A model generated the notes under the pieces. The model worked only from the letters and a program-made list of their open reading frames with translations. It did not search any database and was not told the DNA's origin. This document shows positions 43,609 through 53,232 of a stretch of DNA of 64,000 bases, one piece after another (the stretch's first letter is position 1; every line of letters begins with the position of its first letter). The DNA comes from JAGQPD01 sp020426865. Lineage in GTDB: Bacteria > Planctomycetota > Planctomycetia > Pirellulales > Pirellulaceae. The stretch is taken from contig JAWKTN010000002.1 in NCBI GenBank assembly GCA_041399065.1, forward strand, positions 372,001 to 436,000, written 5' to 3'. Both the position numbers and the translations under genes were made by a program.

Positions 43609-46070
43609 ATGAATAGCACCGACAATCGACCGTGGTACCGACGTTGGAAATGGCGTACGCTACTAATACGCGGTGGGTTAGTCGCGATATTACTTCTAAC
43701 AGCTGTGGCAACCTGGGTGCATCTTCGCATCCGCGGTAGCCTCGCATTGCTCGACGGTACGGTGCACGTCGGCGGAATTCATGATTTGGTGACCGTCGCG
43801 CGTGACGACATGGGCGTTCCGACGATCACGGCAACTTCACGCGCAGACGCGGCATTTGCCTTGGGTTTTCTGCATGCTCAGGACCGCTTCTTCCAGATGG
43901 ATCTATTGCGGCGAGTTTCGTCGGGGCGGTTGTGTGAACTGTTTGGTGAAGCAGCACTCGATACCGACGCACAGATGCGTCGACATCGATTTCGGGCAAC
44001 CGCGAAACGCGTCCTCCAAAATATGCCAGACGATCACCAACGGATCCTGACCGCTTACTCGACCGGCGTCAACGCTGGTATCGAACAGCTCGGCGCGCCG
44101 CCGTTTGAATATCTCGCTCTGCGGACTCGGCCATCAACCTGGCAGAATGAGGATTCGTTGTTCGTCGTGATGTCGATGTTGTGCGATCTGCAGCGTCCCC
44201 ATGTAACTGACGAATTGGGTTTTGGGCTGTTGCACGAACGAGTGCCCGAAGAGGTCTTTCAGTTTTTAGTGCATGTTGGCTGTCAGTGGGACTCGGCCCT
44301 CGACGGGTCAACGCTAAAGCCACCAGAAGTTCCGCCGGCCGACGTATTTAGTTTGCGGGACGAACCGGCGGCGGACCAGGCGGCATCGGTCCCGGTCGAC
44401 CGGCCGCGTCCAGACGCATTTCTTGCCGGGTGGCGGTCTCCCGAATTGCGGGCTGGGAGCAACAACTGGGCGGTCGCGTCCGAGTTGGGCAAGGATGGTC
44501 GCGCGTTGTTGGCATCGGACATGCACTTGGGGCTGTCGGTCCCGGCAACATGGTATCGCGCGGTGATTCACACTCCGGAGATCGACGGGACAACACGGCG
44601 ATTGGTCGGCGTAACGTTGCCGGGAGTCTGTGCATTGGTGGAAGGGAGTAACGGATCGATTGCCTGGGGGTTGACCAACAGTAGCGGCGATTTTGGCGAG
44701 ATCATCGAGCTAAATCAACCGTCACCCGATTCAATGGAATATGAAACAGCTGACGGACGGCAGACACTGGAACGGATTGTGGAGCAAGTGCCGATCGCCG
44801 GTGGCACGGTGAAGCAGATCGAGTACGAGTGGTCGATCTGGGGACCGGTCGTTGACGTGCGCGACGGGCGGCGGTTCGTCTATCGTTGGGTCGGTCATGA
44901 TGCGGAGGCATTCAACATGAATGCGTTGGCATTGGAAACAGCGGCGACGGTTGAATCGGCGATGGAGATTGCCAACCGGTGTGGCGGGCCGCAACTTAAT
45001 TTCGTGGTGGCCGATGATCAGGGGAATATTGGCTGGACCATCTACGGTCGACTGCCGCGACGCACTGCTGCGCCGAGTATCATTCCCGTGGATTGGTCGA
45101 ATGGCGACGGAGTGTGGAATGGCTATTTGGACTCGAGCGAATACCCGCACATCGTCAATCCGGACAACGGCCGCATTTGGACGGCGAACAATCGGATCGT
45201 CGGGGGCGACGCGCTGCGGTTGATCGGAGACGGGCGATATGACGAAGGGGCACGCGCAGTCGGATCGCGCAGTGTTTGATGGCAGCGGACAAATTCGATG
45301 AGCCGGCGATGTTGGCAATTCAGCTCGATGATCGTGCGATCTTGATGCAGCGATGGCAGCAGTTGTTGATCGAGACTTTGGGATTAACGAAGGGGACGGT
45401 GACTGATGAGTTTGCAGCGGCTGCGGAGAAATGGGATGGTCACGCCGCGGCCGATTCGGTGGGATATCGAGTTGTGCGGGAATTTCGCTGGCAGGTGATG
45501 GATCAATTGTTTGGGACCGAAGTCTCGTGGCGCAAGGCGAGCGCGGTTGGTGCGTTGGTTTCACGGACCGGCATCGAACAGTTTTTGAGTCTTTCGTACG
45601 AAGACACGATGTGGTCGCTGATCGAGTCGCGGCCGGCGCATTGGCTTCCGTTACGATTTGCATCATGGGACGAGTTGTTGGTGGAGGCGGCGCGGCGAAC
45701 CGAGTCAACCTTGACGGCCACGGGCTCCCTGGCGGAAGCGACATGGGGGTCGGTCAACACGATCGAGGTACAGCATCCGATCAGTCGCGTCGTGCCGATG
45801 GTATCGGGGTGGCTCGACATGCCCCGGGTTTCATTACCTGGAGATGCACACATGCCGCGGGTCCAAGGGAGGACGTTTGGGGCATCGGAGCGGATGGTGG
45901 TATCACCGGGGCACGAAGAGGAGGGGTTGTATCATCAGCCGGGTGGGCAATCGGGGCATCCCTATTCGCCATATTACCGAGCGGGATTTGACGACTGGGC
46001 CCAGGGCAATCCCTCGCCGCTGATGCCAGGGCCAACCAAGCACACGTTGACGCTCCAACCGAGCTCGTAG
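43609..46070 (+). pseudogene. Penicillin acylase family protein, split by a frameshift
   Basis: The first frame (43609 or GTG 43567, to 45279) encodes a membrane anchor (LLIRGGLVAILLLTAVATWV), the acylase A-chain and the autoprocessing site AGSNNWAV, whose Ser (near residue 283) is the N-terminal nucleophile. It continues through GDGRYDEGARA and ends at a TGA at 45277. The rest of the B-chain is in another frame (from about 45261): RIAQCLMAADKFDEPAMLAI through AEKWDG and WGSVNTIEVQHPISRVVP to 46070. Together they give a normal-length protein of about 820 residues. A single-base change near 45255-45262 separates the parts. It is either a recent pseudogene or a sequence error; the enzyme class hydrolyses amide bonds in the periplasm. 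Confidence 0.85.
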
Positions 46071-46170
46071 CTCGACGTTTCCGAGTGGCGTGGCGGGGGG
46101 CTTTTCGATCGCGGCAGCTTTGGTATGATGCACCTTTTACCGATCGCCCACCATCGCGACCCGGTAACCA

Positions 46171-46243
<73 letters not shown>

Positions 46244-46464
46244 CTCTCGCAAACCCTTTGCTGGCAAAGCCTTAGCTCGCTCTTTTCCCGGTCGAATCCT
46301 GTTTGTCCATTACCGATTTGCACCATACAAACCACCTTTCACCCTAATTGCGGTGCATGAGAGGTGCAAAGCTTGCTGTAGACAGTTAGGCTTGCTGATG
46401 ATTCGGCGTTGACAGATGATACCGCGTTGACAAATGCGCCCTACGCGACACCATTCGTTACACT

Positions 46465-46745
46465 TTGACCAAGACACAAGAGGCCGCGGGCTCGGCTGCC
46501 GGGTGCGTCGCCACATCTTGGCGGCAGTCCCTGCGGTGGCCGCACCAAAAGCAAGATCAGCGGTTCGTCTTTGTCTGTCCGATCTGCAAGGGACACCAAT
46601 CCGACGTCAAACACGACATGAATCTTGCCCGCTGCTTTCATTTCATTGCCAACGCAACTTCAACCCCATCAACTTCGTGATCGTCGTCGAGCACTGCGAC
46701 TTTCGACAAGCCGTCACAATCCTCCGTCGGTTTTTGCCCGAATAG
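46465..46745 (+). pseudogene. CHC2 zinc-finger (primase-like) gene fragment, frameshifted by a TTCAT duplication
   Basis: One frame reads RFVFVCPICKGHQSDVKHDM followed by NLARCFH. Another frame continues CQRNFNPINFVIVVEHCDFR and QAVTILRRFLPE to a stop near 46745. Joining them restores C-x2-C-x17-C-x2-C, a DnaG-type CHC2 zinc ribbon, and the downstream F.PI.FV helix pattern. The break is at TTTCATTTCATTGC, where removing one TTCAT copy repairs the frame, so it is a 5-nt slip duplication. The upstream part is poor. Remnant of a mobile-element or phage primase-like gene. Confidence 0.55.
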
Positions 46746-46775
46746 CCGACGTCACTCTCCCATTGCCCACACAAG

Positions 46776-46803
46776 GACCGGCTCCCGCCGGTCTTTGCTC
46801 TTT
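46776..46803 (+). terminator. Rho-independent terminator
   Basis: GACCGGC (46776-46782) pairs with GCCGGTC (46787-46793) around TCCC, followed by TTTGCTCTTTT. GC-rich stem plus T-rich tract on the + strand, directly downstream of the CHC2 fragment. Confidence 0.75.
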
Positions 46804-46897
46804 TAACCCGCCCCCCAACAGCATGGTTCACTTAGACTGAGCACATCTGTGTCAAATAGCGTGAGCCGCAGGAGGCTTCCTCACCTCGTGCCTTTGA

Positions 46898-47446
46898 CTA
46901 TGCAAACAACTCGACCACATTGAGTTCAAACTCAGGTAAGACGTCGCGTAGATCGATGGTCCCACCCTCGTAGACACGGATCTCGGACGGCGATCGATAC
47001 TCACGAATTGATTTGGTTTGGGGATCCACGACCAGTACAACACGTACTCCGGCTTGTAGCCAAGCCTTTGCCTTCGATTCGACCTTGGAAGATTCATCAC
47101 TCGGAGAAACGACTTCAGCGGCCAAATCGGGCGCAAGCGGCAAGTAGCCCGCATAGTCCGCAAACTCCCCGAGCCGCTCAAAGGACACAAAAGAAACGTC
47201 TGGTGCACGCACTGTATCTGGGTCTTGGCTGAGAAGGTAGCCCGTTTCTGCGGCAAATACCTCGCCGAGCTTCGCTTGTTCGACGTGGTTGCCGATCCGC
47301 AGGAAAAGCCTTCCTGCGATCCGGCCATGCCGGCCACCGGCGGGCGACATCATGTGCAGTACTCCGTCTAAGAGCTCGCAGCGTTTGTCATCGTCCGGCA
47401 ACGACGCCAGTTCGATGGCCGTCATTGGGTGAGTTGTGTTTGCCAT
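46898..47446 (-). CDS. Uma2-family (DUF820) putative endonuclease
   Basis: 182 residues. It starts MANTTHPMTAIELASLPDDD, with the Uma2 features RCELLDGVLHMMSPAGGRHG, RAPDVSFVSFERL, APDLAAEVVSPSDESSKVES and KAKAWLQAGVRVVLVVDPQT. This is the PD-(D/E)XK-like core with Asp in PDVSF and the Glu in AEVVSPSD. Cytoplasmic. Members are abundant in cyanobacteria and planctomycetes with unclear biological role, often in accessory DNA. Transcribed away from the ATPase fragment at 47672. Confidence 0.9.
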   Translation of the reverse strand: MANTTHPMTAIELASLPDDDKRCELLDGVLHMMSPAGGRHGRIAGRLFLRIGNHVEQAKLGEVFAAETGYLLSQDPDTVRAPDVSFVSFERLGEFADYAGYLPLAPDLAAEVVSPSDESSKVESKAKAWLQAGVRVVLVVDPQTKSIREYRSPSEIRVYEGGTIDLRDVLPEFELNVVELFA

Positions 47447-47671
47447 AGGTTTTACCCATAAATTCTACCCGGTCGCCACCCTCGAGCAACGATACAACGC
47501 CAGCTTTGCCAGGCCCTCAGCCTGCGCTGGGCAAAACTGCGGGTTGTTTGCGCCGTGTCTTACAGGTGCCAATCACGCTGCATATATTCTAACACGCTTC
47601 AAATGAACAATCACGGCCACGAGGGCGCGGTGAAGCCCACCTCCCACATTTTTCAAGGTACATTAAACTCG

Positions 47672-48070
47672 ATGATTCTAGGTATTCAGCATCTTCAGAC
47701 ACTAATAAGGCTCCTCAAGAGCTACCCGGTAGTCGGGGTTCTCGGTCCACGCCAAATTGGCAAGACAACCCTCGCTTTTCACCTGGCGAAGCAAATCCAG
47801 GGGGACACGAACCATTTTGACCTTGAGGACCCTCGCGACTTGGCCCGGTTGAGCGACACCGCCATGACCCTCGAACCGCTGCGAGGACTCGTTATCCTCG
47901 ATGAAATCCAGCGATGACCGGAATTGTTTCCCATGTTGCGAGTATTGGCGGACCGGCGCCCCATTCGCTCTTGCTTCTTGGTACTGGGAAGCGCGTCGCC
48001 GGACATGCTCCGGCAGTCGTCAGAAACAAGCGACACCCATGTCGAGTCGACCGACACCCATTCTCCCTGA
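47672..48070 (+). pseudogene. AAA_14/DUF4143-type ATPase fragment with in-frame TGA
   Basis: The ATG at 47672 gives MILGIQHLQTLIRLLKSYPV, then Walker A VLGPRQIGKTTLAFHLAKQ and Walker B LRGLVILDEIQR. A TGA at 47915-47917 follows immediately. The same frame continues PELFPMLRVLADRRPIRSCF and LVLGSASPDMLRQSSETS, precisely the next family block, before drifting and stopping at 48068. The TGA replaces an Arg codon expected in DEIQRRPELF. The C-terminal DUF4143 domain (about 250 residues) is absent. Members are probable antitoxin or regulatory ATPases of accessory DNA. Inactive. Confidence 0.75.
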
Positions 48071-48160
48071 ATGCGGTGTCCGCCCATTCAAGAAGCTTCT
48101 CCAGCGCTGGCACGATTCTTGCCCGTTGCTTTGTCGCGAAGTAGATTCCGAAGAAGGAGG

Positions 48161-48216
48161 TTAGCGGCACGGGCGCAAGCCCTCCGGTTTAGCGGCATGG
48201 GTGCAAGGCTTCCGAT
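48161..48216. repeat. Tandem pair of 28-bp imperfect repeats (AGCGGCAyGGGyGCAAG type)
   Basis: TTAGCGGCACGGGCGCAAGC-CCTCCGGT (48161-48188) is followed immediately by a second unit with about six changes (48189-48216). The motif TAGCGGCAyGGGyGCAAGsC is, from memory, a common intergenic element in Pirellulales genomes. It lies at the start of the cyclase fragment. Confidence 0.65.
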
Positions 48217-48298
48217 TTTGCAAGCCGTCCGAATTTGACACACGGGACGGCTTGAGCCGTTCCGCTAGCTCAAGAGACGATTCCGGGACAAGTCCTAA

Positions 48299-48895
48299 CA
48301 AAGAGGGGAAGATGCTGCGAACAACGACCCGGCGATTCGGCGGGCATTGGTATTCATTTCGAGGTGCCAGAATCTCGAAGGTGCCGGAAACGATACGCCG
48401 TTCGCCGGCAATGTGAACTATGGCGGGTTCTATTATGTCATTCCAACGGAAACCGGCGACCCGTCCAGTGACGAGCGATACACTGCAAACGGTGGTCTGC
48501 GGAGCTATAGTTCGATGACATACCACGGCTTCAAGAGCCTTGTGTACGCCGGACTCGCGAAGAACGATACGCGGACGAAAGCGGCACTCGGATGGATCAG
48601 CACCAACTACACACTCAATGACAACCCCGGCCAGGGAACTGCCGGGCTCTTCTACTATTACAACGCTTTCGGCAAAGCGATTGAAGCTTCGCAGCTTGAC
48701 CACATTCTCGCCGCCGATGCGAAGCACGATTGGCGCACGGATCTTGTCGAGGAGTTAGCGAAACGACAGGGGGACGATGGAGCCTGGGTGAATTCAAATC
48801 GCCAATGGTTCGAAAATGACAAAAACCTGTGTACATCGTTCGCTTTGCTCGCATTGACGCATTGCAAGGCCGCAGACGAGCCGTCAGCAAAATAG
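48299..48895 (+). pseudogene. Prenyltransferase/squalene-cyclase-repeat protein, N-terminally truncated
   Basis: The open frame begins after a TAA at 48296 and encodes NNDPAIRRALVFISRCQNLE, YGGFYYVIPTETGDPSSDER, GGLRSYSSMTYHGFKSLVYA, GWISTNYTLNDNPGQG, LFYYYNAFGKAIEAS and DDGAWVNSNRQWFENDKNLC. These are alpha-alpha barrel repeats as in squalene-hopene cyclase relatives, in a common planctomycete family. The N-terminal half and signal peptide are absent and no ATG is available, so it is a fragment even though the C-terminus looks intact. A TTG at 48347 might allow expression. Confidence 0.65.
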
Positions 48896-48903
48896 CTCCC
48901 CAA

Positions 48904-49737
48904 ATGAATGCCGTCCCACGACCGGGCGCACGAATTCACTCGGCAGCCCACAGAATTGCCCCCGCTGCCAACGCACTAATGCTGGCGGCATGCATTGCGT
49001 GGACTTTATGTGCGAACGCCGCGAGAACAGGCATTGCGGAACTCGAATCGCTTGCCTCTTCCGCACTGCCGTCAGACGCGGCGCAGGCGGGTACCGGACG
49101 ACTGCTTGCGGTTCTATTCGTTGTGGCGGTCGTTGGCACGTTCCTTTTAATCCTCATCGGACTCGGGATCGGTCGCCGCCAGTCGCGTTCGATTCGAGCG
49201 TGGCTCGTCCTTATTTTTCTCATTGCCGGATGGATTGCGGCGTGGTTGGGGCGACATGACCTGTACTGGTATGGCCATGCAATCCGCGTCTCCACCGAGG
49301 TGACTGCCGCCGCGGACCTTGCCGAGGCCCTCGAGACCAACTGGCCGTCCAGGGACGGCGACTATCCGCAACTTAGCGTGGTTCTTGGATACCCCAAACT
49401 TGCCCCCGTCACGCTGATCTTGGCCGGCGAGCCGGTACGTGTCGGCAGGTTGCGAATCGTTGCGGTTGAAAAGTCAAAAGACGGCCGAGCGCTCCGCCTT
49501 CAGCTCGCCAACCCGAACCACGACACTTGGCTGGTGAGAAGCGAATCCGGAAAAGACCTGGCGGAATTCGTCAATGGCTTCGACAGTCGCTACGCTGCCG
49601 AGCGCACAAGACGGTTATCCTGCAATTGGTATCTGATCCGGTATGAAGCCCAACACGCCCAAGCCGAGAATAATCCTTCGTCCTCGAAACTTGGAGCGTG
49701 CTTGCAGACACCGTTGATCAACGGCAAGGTCACTTAG
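48904..49737 (+). CDS. Hypothetical membrane protein, 277 aa
   Basis: From MNAVPRPGARIHSAAHRIAP; the frame is open to 48829 but that part overlaps the cyclase fragment. Membrane segments lie near 23-40 (ANALMLAACIAWTLCANAA), 66-90 (LLAVLFVVAVVGTFLLILIG) and 98-118 (AWLVLIFLIAGWIAAWLG). A soluble C-terminal part with LRIVAVEKSKDGRALRLQLA and VRSESGKDLAEFVNGFDSRY follows. No domain recognised. It overlaps the convergent PEP-CTERM gene by 4 bases. Confidence 0.5.
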   Translation: MNAVPRPGARIHSAAHRIAPAANALMLAACIAWTLCANAARTGIAELESLASSALPSDAAQAGTGRLLAVLFVVAVVGTFLLILIGLGIGRRQSRSIRAWLVLIFLIAGWIAAWLGRHDLYWYGHAIRVSTEVTAAADLAEALETNWPSRDGDYPQLSVVLGYPKLAPVTLILAGEPVRVGRLRIVAVEKSKDGRALRLQLANPNHDTWLVRSESGKDLAEFVNGFDSRYAAERTRRLSCNWYLIRYEAQHAQAENNPSSSKLGACLQTPLINGKVT

Positions 49738-50456
49738 CGGCGGCGAAACCATGGTCCGAGTAGAACGACCGCAAGCCAGAATCCAGTTGCTGGTTCCGGT
49801 ACCATGGCGGCAAAAGCGCCGACAGCGCCCTCGAATTCCTCTTCTTCGAGTCCGAAGTTAAACACGAGGAAAAACGGATCCGACGCCGCCACGCCGGCAT
49901 GGTCCGTCGTAAGTTGCATCAGAACGCCGTAGGCTCCATAATCCCCGGTTGATAATGTTAGCGGCTCCAACCGAAAGTCGATATGTGTGTGGACGTCGCC
50001 GCTTGAGTCTGCCTGGGCAATCGCGCCAGGACCGCTTATCGGTCCGACGGTCGCTGCATCGACAACGAGCTCGCCAGACGGATTGTCGCCGATCACCAAT
50101 TGTGCTCCAGCTGGAACGGTAGCAAAACCCGATCCGTTGTGGTACATCAATGGCCCCAAGACATCGTAGTCGATCAATGCATTCGGCTCGACGCCCAGCC
50201 CTTCCGCCGTCTCGGAAGCAAACCCCGGGTCATCCGTTTCTTGTTCGAGCGTCCCATCAATGTCGAACTCGCTCTCGAATACCTGTCCTTCGTCGCCGAA
50301 TTCGATGTCGATCTTACCATCGGTGAATACGAATTCCACATCCGAGTGCTCATGCTGGGCAAGTGCAACGCCCGCCGAGCAAACGACAAGGATTGTAGCG
50401 ACAAGCAACCGTGCGACAGGGGCTATCCAAATCATTAAATAAGTCATCATTCTCAT
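49734..50456 (-). CDS. PEP-CTERM secreted protein of the putative zinc module
   Basis: 240 residues. A signal peptide (about 1-33, ARLLVATILVVCSAGVALA) is followed by QHEHSDVEFVFTDGKIDIEF. A beta-rich body shares blocks with the neighbour at 50497: DPGFASETAEGLG, LGPLMYHNGSGFA and DYGAYGVLMQLTTDH, then DPFFLVFNFGLEEEEFEGAV. The sorting tail is VPEPATGFWLAVVLLGPWFRRR-like, ending in Arg. The opening and GSGF blocks recall choice-of-anchor M domains; this is tentative. Secreted and probably surface-bound, with His-rich sites that could bind metal. Last gene of the leftward cluster. Confidence 0.78.
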   Translation of the reverse strand: MRMMTYLMIWIAPVARLLVATILVVCSAGVALAQHEHSDVEFVFTDGKIDIEFGDEGQVFESEFDIDGTLEQETDDPGFASETAEGLGVEPNALIDYDVLGPLMYHNGSGFATVPAGAQLVIGDNPSGELVVDAATVGPISGPGAIAQADSSGDVHTHIDFRLEPLTLSTGDYGAYGVLMQLTTDHAGVAASDPFFLVFNFGLEEEEFEGAVGAFAAMVPEPATGFWLAVVLLGPWFRRR

Positions 50457-50496
50457 TCTCCTAGGATGTCAATACATAGTAACAAACACTTGAACA

Positions 50497-51459
50497 TCAA
50501 GACCGTAGGCCGCCAAGCCTGCGTCCTCCAAGCCTGCGTCCTAAGACCAGGTACGCGAGCAAGACCGGAATCGCCAGAGCTGGTTCGGGCACACCCACCC
50601 CCGCAAGTCCAGATTGACTCCGGCCGAAATTGTCCTTCCAAATCGTATAGTCCGCAGCATCAACAATTCCGTTCTCATTTCCATCGGCCGCGAGGAGATC
50701 CGTTGCGCCAAAACTGTCTTTCCAAACGGTATAGTCCGCAGCGTCGACGACGCCGTTGGAGTTGTAGTCGCCCTCGATCGATGGATTGAGCAGCGCCGAA
50801 AAAGCCGAAACGGCGTCAGACCACGCCTGATCATCGAGGCCATAGTTGAACAGGATCCAAAACGGATCAGACTTCGCGATGTCAGTGGCCGTCGTTCCAA
50901 GTCGCAGGTTGAGGCCGTACGCGCCGTAGGAAACTGGAGACGAATCGTCATTTGGTTCGAGAAAGTAATCGACGTGACGATGGAAATTCCCACTTGGACT
51001 AGCTTCCCCGAGGAGATTTCGTGCCAACAGCATGTCTCCACCCTGGAGGCCGCTTGCGCCGGTTACCATCGTATCATTTCCGCCGTTGTTTTCGATACGA
51101 ATTGCAACCTCCACGCCCAGCTCTGCAAATCCGCTACCGTCCCAGAAAGCCAGGGGACCGGTAACGTCGTACGTAATGATATCGCCACTTCCAAGACCTT
51201 TGCCGACATCGGTCTCAGAAATAAATCCAGGGTTCGACGTAAACTGCCGAAAGAGTCCGCTGGTGGGAAACTGCGCCCCTTGAATGCCCGGAGCCGTGTC
51301 GGTAGCAACAACGATCTGCCCTTGGTCGTACCATAGCTCGATGTCGACATGCTGCCCCCTGACGTTAACACGAATGGCGAGCAGTAAGCCAAGAACCAGC
51401 AGTGGCGACAAGCGACATGGCGAAGGACGCCACGCAATGATTGATTTGAGGATTCTCAT
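50497..51459 (-). CDS. Secreted protein with dockerin pair and PEP-CTERM tail (paralog of 49734)
   Basis: 320 residues. The signal peptide (about 1-35) leads to QHVDIELWYDQGQIVVATDT. The middle repeats the blocks of the 49734 protein: NPGFISETDVGKGLG, TGPLAFWDGSGFAELG, YGAYGLNLRLGTTATD and SDPFWILFNYGLDDQ. A dockerin-type pair follows, GDYNSNGVVDAADYTVWKDS and ADGNENGIVDAADYTIWKDN. The tail is VPEPALAIPVLLAYLVLG followed by RRLGGRRLGG. Start overlaps the DUF1559 stop (ATGA). Dockerin plus PEP-CTERM in one protein suggests two anchoring or assembly modes. Confidence 0.82.
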   Translation of the reverse strand: MRILKSIIAWRPSPCRLSPLLVLGLLLAIRVNVRGQHVDIELWYDQGQIVVATDTAPGIQGAQFPTSGLFRQFTSNPGFISETDVGKGLGSGDIITYDVTGPLAFWDGSGFAELGVEVAIRIENNGGNDTMVTGASGLQGGDMLLARNLLGEASPSGNFHRHVDYFLEPNDDSSPVSYGAYGLNLRLGTTATDIAKSDPFWILFNYGLDDQAWSDAVSAFSALLNPSIEGDYNSNGVVDAADYTVWKDSFGATDLLAADGNENGIVDAADYTIWKDNFGRSQSGLAGVGVPEPALAIPVLLAYLVLGRRLGGRRLGGLRS

Positions 51460-52553
51460 CGGCCTACTTCACCTCCATCGCGGCTCCCGAGGGCCCACCA
51501 CACTTCGCTATCGATATCGTCCGCCATCAACTGAACGTGCCCGTCGACCATGACAACATTCGCACCGCCCGCGTGCCGACTGCCTGCAGTCACCGCGAAA
51601 TCACCGTAGTTGTCCATATTCTGAAAGTGGCAATGATGTCGGTTCGGGGTGTTCAAATGCATGTAGGTTCCGCCCACAGGCGTCCAACCAGAAATCCATG
51701 CGCGTCCAAGATGTGCTGCCGCCACGGCGTCGGCGTGGGTCATGGTCGGGTCACAAGCCGCAACGAGCTGCGCAAGTGTGCGTCCCGTCGTGGTAATGTG
51801 GAACGACTGCAATTCGACCGGCGCCGTCCGCATATCGGGGAGTGAGGTCGCCGTCTGGATTAAACGTTCGGCCACGGCCGCAGTATGCGAAGTGCCGTCT
51901 TTGATGTGTCGCAGCTTCAGTGCGTGACTCGGATGCCATTCCGCAGGCTGCCCGGGATTCTCGATGCCAATGATCCCGTTGTACTTGCCAGGAGTCGTTC
52001 TCTCGCCGTGGTAACCTGTGGCGGATGATGGCCATCCGGCGTTCGCGGCGTAGCTGTTCGGAGCCGGGTTAGCGTCCCCCATCACAACAGCGTTGTCGGC
52101 CTGCGCTTCATCGGCAGGACAAAGAAACGACGCCACAACCGTGGCAGCAGCTACCGCATTTGGATGGGTCGCACTGATGGGCGACCCGAAGTCACAACTA
52201 TCAGACATATTCTGCCGAAAGTCGATGGAATCGTAGAGCGATTGCTCCTCGATGTAGGGGAGCAATCGGGCATGCCAACTGTAATATCCCGCCTCGCACC
52301 CGGCACCCAAGCGCTTCCCACTTCCAGTTTGAGTCGTGGGCAGGGAACCGTGCGCACTTTCATAATTGACGAGCGCAATGCCAAGCTGTCGCAGGTTATT
52401 CTGACATTGTGTGCGCCGAGCCGCTTCGCGTGCCGCATTGACCGCGGGTAGCAACAGCGCAACGAGAATCCCGATGATGGCGATTACCACCAACAGCTCC
52501 ACAAGTGTGAAGCCATGCCGGACATAGCTGAGGCAGACTCTTTTCTGTTTCAT
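51456..52553 (-). CDS. DUF1559 prepilin-like protein
   Basis: 365 residues. Prepilin N-terminus HGFTLVELLVVIAIIGILVA (cleavage before F, near residue 14) and LLLPAVNAAREAARRTQCQN, the hallmark planctomycete SBP_bac_10/DUF1559 architecture. The closing H-x9-DG block is VVMVDGHVQLMADDIDSEVW. These proteins assemble like pseudopilins into envelope structures. Upstream gene of the coupled trio 52553-49734; ATGA overlap with the next gene. Regulated, by position, with the zinc-module genes. Confidence 0.95.
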   Translation of the reverse strand: MKQKRVCLSYVRHGFTLVELLVVIAIIGILVALLLPAVNAAREAARRTQCQNNLRQLGIALVNYESAHGSLPTTQTGSGKRLGAGCEAGYYSWHARLLPYIEEQSLYDSIDFRQNMSDSCDFGSPISATHPNAVAAATVVASFLCPADEAQADNAVVMGDANPAPNSYAANAGWPSSATGYHGERTTPGKYNGIIGIENPGQPAEWHPSHALKLRHIKDGTSHTAAVAERLIQTATSLPDMRTAPVELQSFHITTTGRTLAQLVAACDPTMTHADAVAAAHLGRAWISGWTPVGGTYMHLNTPNRHHCHFQNMDNYGDFAVTAGSRHAGGANVVMVDGHVQLMADDIDSEVWWALGSRDGGEVGR

Positions 52554-52791
52554 TCGTGTTACTCTTTCGCGGATACTCGTCTCGATACGAGACGTACCGG
52601 TAGATGCCTCTTCTTTGGTCGACGAATTTGCCGCCGCGCGAACGCCGGATGCGCAGGACTGGTCGGAACTTCACACGCCAGACGCCGCGCAGCGGCCCGA
52701 TTCGTTGGGATCGCTGCCGGAACGTTTGCATCGAACAGCGATTAGCAGCCATTGCCACTAACTCTGCGAGATGGACGGTCCGCGACAGATA

Positions 52792-53232
52792 TCAGGCAAC
52801 AGGCGGCCCGCGCGAAAGGAAGCCAAGGTTGGCGGGGGCAGGCGTTAGGTGACACGCCCTATGGACGAGTGGCAATGAAGACCGTTGCCACGCATGAAAC
52901 TCAACGGCAAGGGGTAGCGAGTACGTTTGGCCGAGTATCTGACACTTCCAGCAGCGGGAACTGTCGTGGGGCCGAGCACCGTGCGACCGGCGCGGCACGC
53001 TATCCGCTTCATCCCCAACACTTGCTACCAACACCAATGTCGGCTCGGAGGAATGCGAACAACAGCCATTCGAATGGGCCAATGCGTGTTGCCACCGCGT
53101 TGGTTGGGCAACATGACACCGACCGCTGCAGGCATCATCACATTCGAGACGGTGCATCAGCTGACCGAATTGCGAAAAGCACAGGTACCCCAAGAGGATG
53201 GCGGTCGCGAGATGACGAGGGAGAGGGCGCAT
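52792..53232 (-). CDS. Cys/His-rich small secreted or membrane protein, paralog of 54921
   Basis: 146 residues from MRPLPRHLATAILLGYLCFS, which is a signal or anchor. The mature part is rich in Cys and His: LECDDACSGRCHVAQPTRWQ, HALAHSNGCCSHSSEP and HDSSRCWKCQILGQ. It shares the element HDxSxCxxCQxLGQ with the protein at 54921. This H-C-x2-C pattern could bind zinc or another soft metal. It is in the same frame as the lipoprotein upstream with no stop between them, so a fused 380-residue product is formally possible, but the internal ATG and signal favour a separate gene. Confidence 0.6.
   Translation of the reverse strand: MRPLPRHLATAILLGYLCFSQFGQLMHRLECDDACSGRCHVAQPTRWQHALAHSNGCCSHSSEPTLVLVASVGDEADSVPRRSHGARPHDSSRCWKCQILGQTYSLPLAVEFHAWQRSSLPLVHRACHLTPAPANLGFLSRGPPVA

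Noticed and set aside
44731..45744. 337-codon ORF on the minus strand
   Set aside because: Antisense of the penicillin acylase gene, which has clear motifs on the plus strand.
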